A model generated the notes under the pieces. That model was not told the origin of the DNA. It saw only the letters and a list, made by a program, of their open reading frames with translations, and made no database searches. Of a stretch of 28,889 nucleotides of DNA, positions 14,681-22,723 are shown piece after piece (within the stretch, counting starts at the first letter, position 1; every line of letters starts with the position of its first letter). The translations under genes were made by a program, and so were the position numbers. Origin of the DNA: SIG78 sp045585955 (GTDB lineage: Bacteria; Verrucomicrobiota; Lentisphaeria; Victivallales; Victivallaceae); NCBI GenBank assembly GCA_045585955.1, contig JAZMZK010000128.1:1-28889 (forward strand), read 5' to 3'.

Positions 14681-16063
14681 ATGAAACTTTATAAAAGCGA
14701 TTTTTTGACCAACGATGGCAGCATACTCAATGTTTTGCGGGTGGCTTTGCCGTTGATTTTATCCAGTTCCTGCCACGCGGTGAATATGTTTATGGACCGG
14801 CTCATGCTTACGCGTTACTCTCAATCCAGTGCGGCGGCGGCGTTGACCAGCGGGCTTACCAGTTTTACGCTGCAATGCTTTTTTGTGGGGGCGGTGGGTT
14901 ACGCCAGCACTTTTGTAGCTCAATACAGCGGTGCCAATCAGAATAAAAGAGTGGGAACCGCCGTCTGGCAGGGTATCTTCCTTGCCCTGTTGGGAGCACT
15001 GTTTATGGCAAGCTGCTGTTTGTGGATACCTTATTTGTTCGGAGCTTTAAACCATGAGCCGGAAGTGGAAAAGCAGGAAAATATCTACTTTACCTGGCTG
15101 GCGCTGGGAGCGGGTGTATTCCTTTTACAGCAGGCACTCTCCTGCTTCTGGAGCGGGCGGGGCAAGACCATGATGGTTTTGCTGGTTTCCATACTGGTAA
15201 CGCTGCTGAATTTGCCACTGAACTATGTTTTTATTTATGGCAAATGGGGTTTCCCGGAAATGGGAACTGCCGGGGCGGCATTGGGTACAGTGCTGGCGGC
15301 AGCGGGCGGATTGATCATTTACGCCATCGGATTTTTCGGCTTGAAAAGCGCCCGGAAACACTACAACACCTGTTCCAATATCGTTGATTGGGAGATGTTC
15401 AAACGCATGATCAAATACAGTTCGCCCAACGGCATACAGCTTATGAGCGATCTGGCGGCGTTCAATGTGTTTGTGATAACTCTGTCGCTGTACGGCGTGC
15501 AGGTGCAGGAAGCCAGCAGTATTGTCTTCGGCATCAACAACCTCTCCTTCTGTCCCATCATGGGTATCGGGATGACCGCCAGTATTCTGGTGGGACAATG
15601 TATCGGTGCCAATGACATACCCCACGCTAAAAAATCTGTCCGCAGTGCCCGGACGATCATGCTGATTTACATGACTATTATGATGGTGTTGTTTGCCGGA
15701 TTTCCGGATGTGGTGCTTTCGCCTTTTGTCCGGGCCGGAGATGCGGCGCAAGTTGAAGTTATGCGTCTGGCAAGAATCATGCTTATTTTTGTAGCGGCAT
15801 ACTTGTTCGGTGATGGACTGGTATTGGTTTACAGCAACGCCGTCCGGGGTGCCGGAGATACCAAATATATCATGTATCTAACTACGGTCATGGCGTGGGG
15901 ATTTTTTGCCATTCCCTGCGTAATAATGCGCTGGGCAGGCTGTTCGGTGTGGTGGCTCTGGGGGACGCTTTCAGCGTATATCCTGCTCTTCGGCTGGCTC
16001 TGCTACCAGCGGTACCGGGGCGGCAAATGGACAAAAATGAAGGTTATCGAAGAAACGAATTAA
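14681..16063 (+). CDS. MATE family efflux transporter
   Basis: A 460-aa inner-membrane protein with about 12 hydrophobic segments arranged as two six-helix halves. The first half begins NVLRVALPLILSSSCHAVNMFMDRLML and contains GAVGYASTFVAQYSGANQ, the MATE family pattern. The second half repeats this as FNNLSFCPIMGIGMTASILVGQCIGAND-like sequence. It would export cationic drugs or metabolites using a Na+ or H+ gradient; the substrate cannot be read from sequence. No clear Shine-Dalgarno precedes the ATG, which is 72 bp after the glutamine synthetase gene and beyond a weak hairpin. It converges with the 447-aa gene with only 7 bp between the stop codons and no terminator visible. Confidence 0.92.
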   Translation: MKLYKSDFLTNDGSILNVLRVALPLILSSSCHAVNMFMDRLMLTRYSQSSAAAALTSGLTSFTLQCFFVGAVGYASTFVAQYSGANQNKRVGTAVWQGIFLALLGALFMASCCLWIPYLFGALNHEPEVEKQENIYFTWLALGAGVFLLQQALSCFWSGRGKTMMVLLVSILVTLLNLPLNYVFIYGKWGFPEMGTAGAALGTVLAAAGGLIIYAIGFFGLKSARKHYNTCSNIVDWEMFKRMIKYSSPNGIQLMSDLAAFNVFVITLSLYGVQVQEASSIVFGINNLSFCPIMGIGMTASILVGQCIGANDIPHAKKSVRSARTIMLIYMTIMMVLFAGFPDVVLSPFVRAGDAAQVEVMRLARIMLIFVAAYLFGDGLVLVYSNAVRGAGDTKYIMYLTTVMAWGFFAIPCVIMRWAGCSVWWLWGTLSAYILLFGWLCYQRYRGGKWTKMKVIEETN

Positions 16064-16070
16064 GAGTGTT

Positions 16071-17414
16071 TCAACGCTGAAGTGACCGCTCAACAGTATC
16101 GATAAAGCTTTTGATATTCTGCGGTAACGGCGCTTGCCGCAGATTGTCATTCATAAAAAAACGCTGTTCATAGCCAAGCGGTAAAAATGATTTTTCCATA
16201 GTACCCAAAATTGCATCAACACGCTCAAGAGAGCGCAGTTTGTGCCTGATATTTTCTATCGTTTTTTTCATCTGTCTGCTGATATTTTCCGGTGCTTCCG
16301 ACCCAATTTGCGACAAATGGAACGCCAACTGATAAAAATCGCTGCGCAACTGCGCCGGAGCTATTGCTGTAAGTTCGTTGAGTTCAAAAATCTTTATACG
16401 GGGCAATGGAACACTGCTGGTATATTTTTCCACCAGCCGGGGCAGATCAGTAATACTTGCAGCAGTTTCCAAGTTGTTGTTTCCCGACTTGAAAGTTATC
16501 TTGCATATCTTTTCAAAAATCCGGCTTGCCGCCACCGGAGATATCGGCACATATTGCGAATAAAGCGACTTTAAAGTCAGGCGGTCCAATGCGGCTCTGC
16601 CAGCTGCTTTTTCATCGGCAGGCACGATCTCTGCCGGGGTAAGTCCGGTAAAAAGCTTACGCTTGGCTGCAACGGAAAATGTCTGCTCAAAACACTCATC
16701 ACTTGTAAGCAGCTTACCAAACAGTAAAAAACAGTAATCTTTCAGCAGATTGCTGCGGGAATCACTGCATGCCTGGGAAACTTCCAGCATCAAACGGGCT
16801 TTTTCGCAATAAAAAACCCACTCCGCAGAATCTGTCCGGATATTTTCCGGCGGCGTTAAAGTCTGCGGCGCAAGCTGTATTCTCCCGCCGTTTTCCACAA
16901 TATTCCGCAAATTCGGCAGCCAGGTAAAACGCACAAACTGATTGCCGGTATTTTCCCGATGCACAAACTCCGCCCACAAACCGTCGGCGATCCAGCATGC
17001 AGCCTCCGGCAGCGGTTCCTGCGGCAAATTACCCAATCTGCTTTGAACCAACGCCGAAGCCAGCACTCTGCCACTGACAGGATCGTTGAGCAAACTCCGG
17101 TAATCGACCGGCACTTTAAGAACCTGTTTGCGGTACTGGCGGGAATGTTCAAATTTACAGCTGCCGGAAAGCATCTTTTCATCCAGAACTATCAAAAGCT
17201 GCCGTGCTGCTGAACTGTCTTCAATGCGCCCGAATCGCCTGACAATGCGTTCAAAACGGCGGAAAAAATCCAACACCGGCGCATAATGCCCGGCACCATC
17301 GCTTATTGCCACAGAAAAATTGCCGCCGGAAGTAATATTCAATACATTATCATCTCCCGGACAATCGGAAATCAGTAAAAAAATAAACGCAAATATAAAA
17401 ATCAATATTTTCAT
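16071..17414 (-). CDS. Secreted protein of unknown function with a degenerate peptidase-like segment
   Basis: A 447-aa protein that I do not recognise as a named family. An N-terminal hydrophobic signal (MKILIFIFAFIFLLISDC) predicts export; the Cys at 18 is not in a good lipobox. The region around residues 117-150, ending in PEAACWIADGLWAEFVHRE, resembles the part of gluzincin/peptidase MA-like proteins where an HExxH helix is followed by a W-x-x-E-G-x-A-x-Y helix. Here the first helix reads ASALVQSRLG with no His or Glu, so metal catalysis is not expected. The rest is helical and charged. AGGT lies about 8 nt before the ATG. It is transcribed alone, divergent from thiD. Confidence 0.75.
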   Translation of the reverse strand: MKILIFIFAFIFLLISDCPGDDNVLNITSGGNFSVAISDGAGHYAPVLDFFRRFERIVRRFGRIEDSSAARQLLIVLDEKMLSGSCKFEHSRQYRKQVLKVPVDYRSLLNDPVSGRVLASALVQSRLGNLPQEPLPEAACWIADGLWAEFVHRENTGNQFVRFTWLPNLRNIVENGGRIQLAPQTLTPPENIRTDSAEWVFYCEKARLMLEVSQACSDSRSNLLKDYCFLLFGKLLTSDECFEQTFSVAAKRKLFTGLTPAEIVPADEKAAGRAALDRLTLKSLYSQYVPISPVAASRIFEKICKITFKSGNNNLETAASITDLPRLVEKYTSSVPLPRIKIFELNELTAIAPAQLRSDFYQLAFHLSQIGSEAPENISRQMKKTIENIRHKLRSLERVDAILGTMEKSFLPLGYEQRFFMNDNLRQAPLPQNIKSFIDTVERSLQR

Positions 17415-17503
17415 GTTTTACCTGAACAACAGCTTAACTTTTAATAATATTTCACAAGTTAGCAAGAAAAGCAAATTTTTTTATTAAAAAGCGTAAAAGC
17501 TGA

Positions 17504-17532
17504 TTAGTTTTTTGATCATTTCATGTTATATT
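17504..17532 (+). promoter_or_regulatory. Possible promoter of thiD
   Basis: -10 TATATT (17527-17532) with a weak -35 (ttagtt, 17504-17509) at 17-bp spacing, about 25 nt before the GTG start. No TPP riboswitch-like sequence is evident upstream. Confidence 0.32.
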
Positions 17533-17561
17533 GTCTAATGTAGAAAACGAAAGGCAGAAAA

Positions 17562-18446
17562 GTGAAAAACACTCAGGAAGAATTCTATCCGGCGGCATTG
17601 AGTATTGCTGCAAGCGACCCCTGCGGCGGCTCCGGTATCCAGGCTGATTTACGCACATTCAATGCTGCGGGCGTTTACGGTTGTTCGGTTGTAACCGCAG
17701 TGACAGCGCAACACCCCAAGCAGATGACAGCATGTTCTGCTGTGGATGAAAAATTGGTAAAAGCACAATTGGAAAGTGTTTTTTCTGCCATAGCAGTAAA
17801 AGCAGTAAAAACCGGTATGCTTGCCAACGATAAGATCGTTAAAACGGTTGCAGAAGTATTGAAAAAACACTCCATGCCCCTGATCGTTGACCCGATGATG
17901 ATCGCCGGCAATGGGGAAAAACTGCTGGATGCTTCAGCTTTGGCAGCAGTACAGAAAGAACTCCTGCCGTTGGCGGATTTGATAGTGTTGAACATACCGG
18001 AAGCTGAATATCTGACCGACCGCAGTTTGAAAAATGAAAAAGATTACGCAGAATGTGCCTCCAGCCTTGCCGAAAGTTATAAGTGCAATATTCTGCTAAA
18101 GACCGCTCACGCCGGTTCCGGCGGCAAAGTTTGTGATATTGCAGTGCTTGATAAACAGCCTTATTTGCTTGCAGCACCGCCAATTACCGATCTGGAAGAG
18201 TATACCGGTCACGGCAGCGGCTGTACCCTCACCAGCGGAATTACCGCTATGATCGCCGCCGGCAACAACTGGCGCAATGCGCTGACAGCTGCCCGCGCAC
18301 ATCTGTTCGGGGCATTGTCGGAAACGGCGCATATCGGTAAAAATCTGGATGCGATGTACCCCCCGCTGGAAGATTACAGTGGGGCAATAACCTTACGCAG
18401 TATGAATAAAAACTCTGAAAGTAAAGGTTCCAAGCATGGCCGTTGA
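17562..18446 (+). CDS. thiD: Hydroxymethylpyrimidine/phosphomethylpyrimidine kinase
   Basis: A 294-aa ribokinase-fold enzyme that phosphorylates HMP and HMP-phosphate to HMP-diphosphate for thiamine synthesis. ALSIAASDPCGGSGIQADLRTF followed by GVYGCSVVTAVTAQ is the ThiD N-terminal signature. KTGMLAN and VDPMMIA.NGEKLL follow in order, and the anion hole and catalytic motif is GHGSGCTLTSGI (Cys in the usual GTGCT position). The start is GTG with AAAGG 8 nt upstream. The C terminus extends about 20 charged residues past the usual end and overlaps the amidase gene by 11 nt, indicating translational coupling. No other thi gene is adjacent, so a vitamin B6 or salvage role is possible. Confidence 0.93.
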   Translation: MKNTQEEFYPAALSIAASDPCGGSGIQADLRTFNAAGVYGCSVVTAVTAQHPKQMTACSAVDEKLVKAQLESVFSAIAVKAVKTGMLANDKIVKTVAEVLKKHSMPLIVDPMMIAGNGEKLLDASALAAVQKELLPLADLIVLNIPEAEYLTDRSLKNEKDYAECASSLAESYKCNILLKTAHAGSGGKVCDIAVLDKQPYLLAAPPITDLEEYTGHGSGCTLTSGITAMIAAGNNWRNALTAARAHLFGALSETAHIGKNLDAMYPPLEDYSGAITLRSMNKNSESKGSKHGR

Positions 18447-19440
18447 CCCGAAAATCCGTTTTATAATAATCGCATTACTGGTTTTACTGGTCAATCTTGG
18501 CAGTTTTGCTTTGCCGCAAGTTTATGCAGCTAAAGACAGAAGCGGTTTTACTTACCGTTTTATCAGTGGCCGCAAATATTACCGGGCGTATGATATTGCC
18601 CGGTATTACCGTATGAAATTACGAAAAATCGGCAACTATTACGAAATGTACGGCACCGCCGGAAGGATGGTTTTTACCCCCAACAAACGCTATGGCAGTT
18701 TCAATTACATCATTCTGAATTACGATTTTGTGCCGATGGTCCATTACGGCGAGCTTTATATAAGCAGTGCTGATTTTTTCAACCATGTACAAGTACTGCT
18801 CAATCGTAGCAGCTTACAGCCGATCGGGGTAAAAACTATTCTCATAGACCCGGGACATGGCGGCAACGACCGTGGGGCAGCCGGAGTGCGTTATACAGAA
18901 AAAGCATTGACTTTGCAAGTGGCAAAAAGATTGCACCGTATTTTGAGCAAGATGGGGTACCGGGTGCTGATGACCCGGGTAAATGACCGGAAACTTGAAC
19001 TCTCTGACCGGGCAAAAGCATCGAACTATATCAAAGCTGATTTGTTTATTTCTATCCACATGAACGCTGCCAAAAACCGTTCCGTTTACGGTATAGAAAC
19101 CTTTGCACTGACCGCCCCGGGCTCACCTTCCAGCGGCTCAAAACAAGTTCAATACAATGCCTATCCGGGCAACAATGCGCTCAACAATTCGATGTCGCTG
19201 GCATGGAATGTGCAGAATATGCTGGTAAGAACCACCCGCACCATAGACCGTGGGGTAAAGCGGGCAAGATTTGTGGTATTGCGGGAAACCCGCTGTCCGT
19301 CGATTCTGGTGGAATGTGGATTTATTTCCAACCGTAATGAGGAAAGCAAACTCGGTTCCGCAGCATATCAGGAAAAATTAGCCCAATCCATAGCTCTGGG
19401 TGTATACAACTACCACCGGAATCTCCGGTGGAAAAGATAA
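18436..19440 (+). CDS. N-acetylmuramoyl-L-alanine amidase (Amidase_3, AmiA/B/C type)
   Basis: A 334-aa zinc amidase that cleaves the bond between MurNAc and L-Ala in peptidoglycan, e.g. during cell separation. The catalytic domain starts at about residue 132 (KTILIDPGHGG) and shows all zinc and catalytic residues: His141, Glu155, His208 (SIHMNA) and Glu293 (VECGFISN). Before it is a Sec signal or anchor (residues 7-32) and a small beta-rich domain (about 38-125) like the copper-amine-oxidase-N or AMIN-type domains that localise such enzymes in the periplasm. AAAGG lies 8 nt before the ATG inside the end of thiD. The last codons contain an 8-bp inverted repeat (19413-19431), and a 9-bp tandem repeat follows. 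Confidence 0.94.
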   Translation: MAVDPKIRFIIIALLVLLVNLGSFALPQVYAAKDRSGFTYRFISGRKYYRAYDIARYYRMKLRKIGNYYEMYGTAGRMVFTPNKRYGSFNYIILNYDFVPMVHYGELYISSADFFNHVQVLLNRSSLQPIGVKTILIDPGHGGNDRGAAGVRYTEKALTLQVAKRLHRILSKMGYRVLMTRVNDRKLELSDRAKASNYIKADLFISIHMNAAKNRSVYGIETFALTAPGSPSSGSKQVQYNAYPGNNALNNSMSLAWNVQNMLVRTTRTIDRGVKRARFVVLRETRCPSILVECGFISNRNEESKLGSAAYQEKLAQSIALGVYNYHRNLRWKR

Positions 19441-19450
19441 CCGGATAAGA

Positions 19451-19491
19451 TCGGACTGGTCGGACTGGTCGGACAAGTCGGACTGGTCGGA
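19451..19491 (+). repeat. 9-bp tandem repeat, about 4.5 copies
   Basis: The unit tcggactgg repeats from 19451. The third copy is changed to tcggacaag and the last is partial (tcgga). It lies in the gap between the convergent amidase and ftsW genes and is not part of either. The same frame would encode Ser-Asp-Trp repeats but has no start or protein context. Confidence 0.85.
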
Positions 19492-19564
19492 TGAAACAGG
19501 CCGAGCGAGCATCGCAGTCCGGCTTCGTTATACTACGCCGCGACAAGCAAGGCTCGAGATTTCC

Positions 19565-19587
19565 CGCAAGATTACTTGCGTTTTCTT
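19565..19587 (+). terminator. Possible short intrinsic terminator for thiD-amidase, overlapping the ftsW stop
   Basis: A 6-bp stem cgcaag/cttgcg with loop atta, followed by ttttctt on the plus strand. The loop contains the ftsW stop triplet (19572-19574, minus). The stem is short, so efficiency is doubtful. Confidence 0.4.
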
Positions 19588-20756
19588 AAGGGCCAGTTGT
19601 CGGTCAGCCCCGGGACATTCTCCAAACCTACACTTATCAATAACCCTACCATAACCATATTCATCAGCAAATTGCTGCCGCCGTAACTTATCAGCGGAGC
19701 TGAAATACCTTTGGTGGGTAATCCGCCGGAAACTACTCCGATATTGATTGCCGCCTGCAAGACAATGATAAGGGTGATAGTTTGAGCTAAAAGCATGCCG
19801 AAACGGGAGCGGCTGTTAAGGGCGATTTTGATTCCGAAATAGCCGAAAGCGATGTATGCAGCAATAACACAAATCATCCCGACATACCCCAATTCTTCCC
19901 CGACCACCGCCAATATGAAGTCGGTGTGGGCTTCGGGCAGATAACTTTGTTTCATGCGACTTTCCATAAAACCGATTCCGAACCAGTTCCCGGAGCCGAG
20001 GGCAAGCCATGAGTTCCAGAGCTGGTAGCCGTCTTCAGCCCGCAAGCTCTGATCGCCGGGATTCCAGAACGAAACTGACCGGGAGAGGCGTTCCGGGTCA
20101 AGAAAAATAAGGTATAATGACAAACCTGCTATAAAAAACGGGATCAGCCACAAAAATCGTTTTTGCAACCCGGCAGAAAAAAACATGGAAAACATCGCCG
20201 TTGCCAATAAGAGGGTAGTCCCCAAGTCTTTACCGCAAATGACCAATCCCAGAATAACGGCAATCAACCCCATCGGCAGCCACATTTGGGTAAAGAGATT
20301 TTTCCATGAACAGACATTCCGCAGATTGTCGGAAACCACTTTTGCGCCGAAAAGCGCCAGCACCACTTTCGCCATTTCCGACGGCTGAAACCGCATACTT
20401 ACGCCGGGAATGACGATCCAGCGGTTGGCACCTTTGATCTCCGGCGAAAAAAACGAAGCCCAAACCAACAGTATTGCCAGTATGCCCATCAGCCACAAGC
20501 TCCATGATCCGATGCGTCTGTAACCCAAAAAGATGACTCCGCCCATGGCAAAAAGCGAAATCACAGCCCACTTGAGCTGGGCTTGAAAAAACTTTGCACC
20601 CACAGTAGCTGACGATGTACTGTAAAGCATAGTCAAGCCGAACATCATTATCAGCAAAGCAAAAAAGCCTGCCGCCAGAGCGTAAGAATAACTTTTGCTG
20701 TCCTGCCGTTGATTTATATCATTGACTAATTCAACTACTTCCTGCTGTTGAAGCAT
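19572..20756 (-). CDS. ftsW: Septal/elongation peptidoglycan polymerase, FtsW/RodA/SpoVE (SEDS) family
   Basis: A 394-aa inner-membrane glycosyltransferase that polymerises lipid II into glycan strands with a partner class B PBP. About ten membrane helices follow a 22-residue cytoplasmic tail. Diagnostic segments: FGLTMLYSTSS; GANRWIVIPGVSMRFQPSEMAKV; ICGKDLGTTLLL; the extracellular loop LPEAHTDFILAVVGEELGYVG; and the C-terminal QAAINIGVVSGGLPTKGISAPLISYGGSNLL. The last two fit FtsW better than RodA. AGAGGA precedes the ATG by 6 nt. It is the third gene of a minus-strand set after a UDP-sugar pyrophosphorylase gene and a 107-aa unknown, 15 bp after the latter. No mur genes are in view. Confidence 0.92.
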   Translation of the reverse strand: MLQQQEVVELVNDINQRQDSKSYSYALAAGFFALLIMMFGLTMLYSTSSATVGAKFFQAQLKWAVISLFAMGGVIFLGYRRIGSWSLWLMGILAILLVWASFFSPEIKGANRWIVIPGVSMRFQPSEMAKVVLALFGAKVVSDNLRNVCSWKNLFTQMWLPMGLIAVILGLVICGKDLGTTLLLATAMFSMFFSAGLQKRFLWLIPFFIAGLSLYLIFLDPERLSRSVSFWNPGDQSLRAEDGYQLWNSWLALGSGNWFGIGFMESRMKQSYLPEAHTDFILAVVGEELGYVGMICVIAAYIAFGYFGIKIALNSRSRFGMLLAQTITLIIVLQAAINIGVVSGGLPTKGISAPLISYGGSNLLMNMVMVGLLISVGLENVPGLTDNWPLRKRK

Positions 20757-20771
20757 TATTTTCCTCTTGAT

Positions 20772-21095
20772 TTATTCAGTTAAAGTTTTTTCAGTTAAAG
20801 TCCAATAACCATCTGCCAGAGCAAAAGCTCCGACAGTGCGGAAATTGTTGTCGTAACGGGTACGCAATTCCGAAAAAATACCTTCATCGACCACATCTTT
20901 ACCCAATGGAGTAAACCGGTAAAGATGAGTTTCTTCATCCGCATTATCGCTGCAAATCAAGGTCACTGCATCGCGGCGCACTGCAATACCTTCCACATAA
21001 ACACCGGCTCTGGAGCAGGCTTTTGTCACCATTCCGGAAACGCCTTTTTCATCCAGCCGCAACTCATCCCCGGAGAGATTTATCAACTTGAACAT
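20772..21095 (-). CDS. Conserved-looking hypothetical protein, 107 aa
   Basis: I do not recognise this family. The protein is soluble and acidic, without a signal or membrane segment; predicted strands alternate with short helices (MFKLINLSGDEL, GVSGMVTKACSRAGVYVEGIAVRRDAVTLIC). The start at 21095 has GGAG immediately upstream and lies one base past the stop of the UDP-sugar pyrophosphorylase gene. It ends 15 bp before the ftsW start. This packing argues that it is a real gene co-expressed with both. A longer start at 21119 would overlap the upstream gene and is less likely. Confidence 0.72.
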   Translation of the reverse strand: MFKLINLSGDELRLDEKGVSGMVTKACSRAGVYVEGIAVRRDAVTLICSDNADEETHLYRFTPLGKDVVDEGIFSELRTRYDNNFRTVGAFALADGYWTLTEKTLTE

Positions 21096-21096
21096 A

Positions 21097-22524
21097 TTAC
21101 TCCAGATAAAGTTTTGCACCGGCTTTGATCACTTTAAGATCATGAGCTTTAATGTAATTCATGCAATCTTCATCGTCCCAGACTGCCAGGGGCGAAAATT
21201 CAATTTGGGCATTTACGCTGCCGTCAGCGTTGCGCGGTACAGTTACGCCGCAGCGTTCCAGACGGCGGGCATCCCGATCGATCATCATCAAGCGGCAGCT
21301 TTCCACAGAGTCAACCCCGGTGGCGTTTTTGGTGGGTGCAAACTCCTCCTTGCGGTCGGCTTCAAAAATCATGGTCTTATTGGCAAGTTTGAGTGCATCA
21401 AAAATAAAGGATTCCAACTTGACCCCGTTGGGCGAATCCGGCTCCACAGCGTTGCCATTGCTGTCGATACATTTGATCTTTTTATCGGCACGATGCCAAT
21501 CCAGCTCCAATCTGCCGCCGGAAGTCAAACGCTCCACAAATACCCGGCTGATAACATGAATGGCGGGACTCCCGGCAATAAATTTGAGTTTGCCGCTTTC
21601 ATCGGTCGCCAGAGCAAGAGCTTCCGGCAGATCGCTGTACTCAATAACGTAAAGTTTACCATTTGCCACGCAGAAGTTGCCCACCTTTTCGTGAGCGTTG
21701 GTCTTGGCAAGGGTAATGGCAGACATTTCGCTCTTTTCCAATATATGCAGACCGATAAACCGTTTGTCCACCACGGGAACCAGCGGGTTATCCACCTGAA
21801 AATAGCTCAAATATTCCACGCCGCGAGCTTTCATATCATCCAACATACCGGATTTCCGCAAAGCCAGAAGCGTGCCGCCGTGACCGTCGGGCGAAAGAGC
21901 CAGTGTGCCGGAGTCTGCCATCAAAAGTTTGCCGTCGTAACCAATGGCAGGCATGAAGCCTTGCGTAAAAAAGTGTACCCGGTCGGCAGTCAAGCCAAAG
22001 TAATTATTTTCAGCAAAAAAATCCCGGGTGGCTTTATCGTTGATAACGCTGGTCATAATGTACCAGTGCAAAGCTACATTGTACTTGCGGGAGGCACTCA
22101 AAAGCGATTCGGCAAAGTATTGAAAGAGAGTTTTGCCGCTGACAGGAGCTATGGGGTAAGTACCTTTGGGGCCCTCAAACCCCAACCGGCTGCCCTGCCC
22201 TCCGGCAACGGTAATGGCAGCAACTTTCCCAGAAGAGATCGCTTCAGCACCGGCAGTGTCGGCTTGAGCGTAGTAATCAGCTTCAGCATCATTGCGGGGC
22301 TCCAGCGGGAAATAGGGTGCAGGTTCCAGATTTTCCGGCAGAGCGATCACGGGTTTCTGCAAAACATATTCCTTGATAAGTTCCGGCAAAAGCTCCCAAT
22401 CCTGACCGTTAAGCTCGGCAAGGTAAGCAGTCTGCTTATCTTCCGGCAAATCTTCAAAAAACTTGAGCAAATGCTGTTGCCCGGCGAACTGGATACGCTG
22501 CAATAAATTCTGTTCGATCTTCAT
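21097..22524 (-). CDS. UDPGP-family nucleotidyltransferase (UDP-N-acetylhexosamine / UTP-glucose-1-phosphate uridylyltransferase)
   Basis: A 475-aa cytoplasmic enzyme of the eukaryote-like UDPGP family that forms a UDP-sugar from UTP and a sugar 1-phosphate. The nucleotide-binding loop is GGQGSRLGFEGPKG at residues 108-121. GYDGKLLMADSGTLALSPDGHGG, YFQVDNPLVPVVD (metal-binding Asp) and SEMSAITLAKTNAHEKVG with the catalytic Lys region follow as in UAP1-type UDP-GlcNAc pyrophosphorylases. The N-terminal 90 residues are helical, as usual in the family. GAGAGGAG precedes the ATG. Coupling to ftsW would fit a supply of UDP-GlcNAc for cell wall synthesis, but glucose specificity cannot be excluded. 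Confidence 0.86.
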   Translation of the reverse strand: MKIEQNLLQRIQFAGQQHLLKFFEDLPEDKQTAYLAELNGQDWELLPELIKEYVLQKPVIALPENLEPAPYFPLEPRNDAEADYYAQADTAGAEAISSGKVAAITVAGGQGSRLGFEGPKGTYPIAPVSGKTLFQYFAESLLSASRKYNVALHWYIMTSVINDKATRDFFAENNYFGLTADRVHFFTQGFMPAIGYDGKLLMADSGTLALSPDGHGGTLLALRKSGMLDDMKARGVEYLSYFQVDNPLVPVVDKRFIGLHILEKSEMSAITLAKTNAHEKVGNFCVANGKLYVIEYSDLPEALALATDESGKLKFIAGSPAIHVISRVFVERLTSGGRLELDWHRADKKIKCIDSNGNAVEPDSPNGVKLESFIFDALKLANKTMIFEADRKEEFAPTKNATGVDSVESCRLMMIDRDARRLERCGVTVPRNADGSVNAQIEFSPLAVWDDEDCMNYIKAHDLKVIKAGAKLYLE

Positions 22525-22723
22525 AAAAAACTCCTCTCAATATCAACTCTATAAGATAACTCAAAAGTTGCTACTTGCAAGGCAAAAAAGCAAGGTTTTG
22601 ATAATTTTATTTAAAAAGCGCAAAAAAGAGCGTTCCGGACTTTTAAAAGTGGCGTTTGGGTGCTATATTATTATCGTATATTTTTATAGAAATTTTTAAC
22701 TCAAATAAAAGGTGGAAATTCAA

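Noticed and set aside
17415..17561. TPP riboswitch before thiD
   Set aside because: The spacer is short and AT-rich, and I cannot find the conserved thi-box sequence.
19413..19431. Hairpin ccaccgga/tccggtgg at the end of the amidase gene as a terminator
   Set aside because: It lies inside the coding region and is followed by an A-rich, not T-rich, tail on the plus strand.
19451..19491. CRISPR-like array
   Set aside because: The repeats are 9 bp and directly adjacent, without spacers; this is a tandem repeat. The 12-bp array at 12076 is rejected for the same reason.
21088..22506. 472-codon plus-strand frame opposite the UDP-sugar pyrophosphorylase gene
   Set aside because: The minus strand carries all family motifs and a ribosome binding site; the plus frame has neither.
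22525..22723. T-box leader before valS
   Set aside because: No T-box core sequence, specifier stem or terminator/antiterminator pair is visible.
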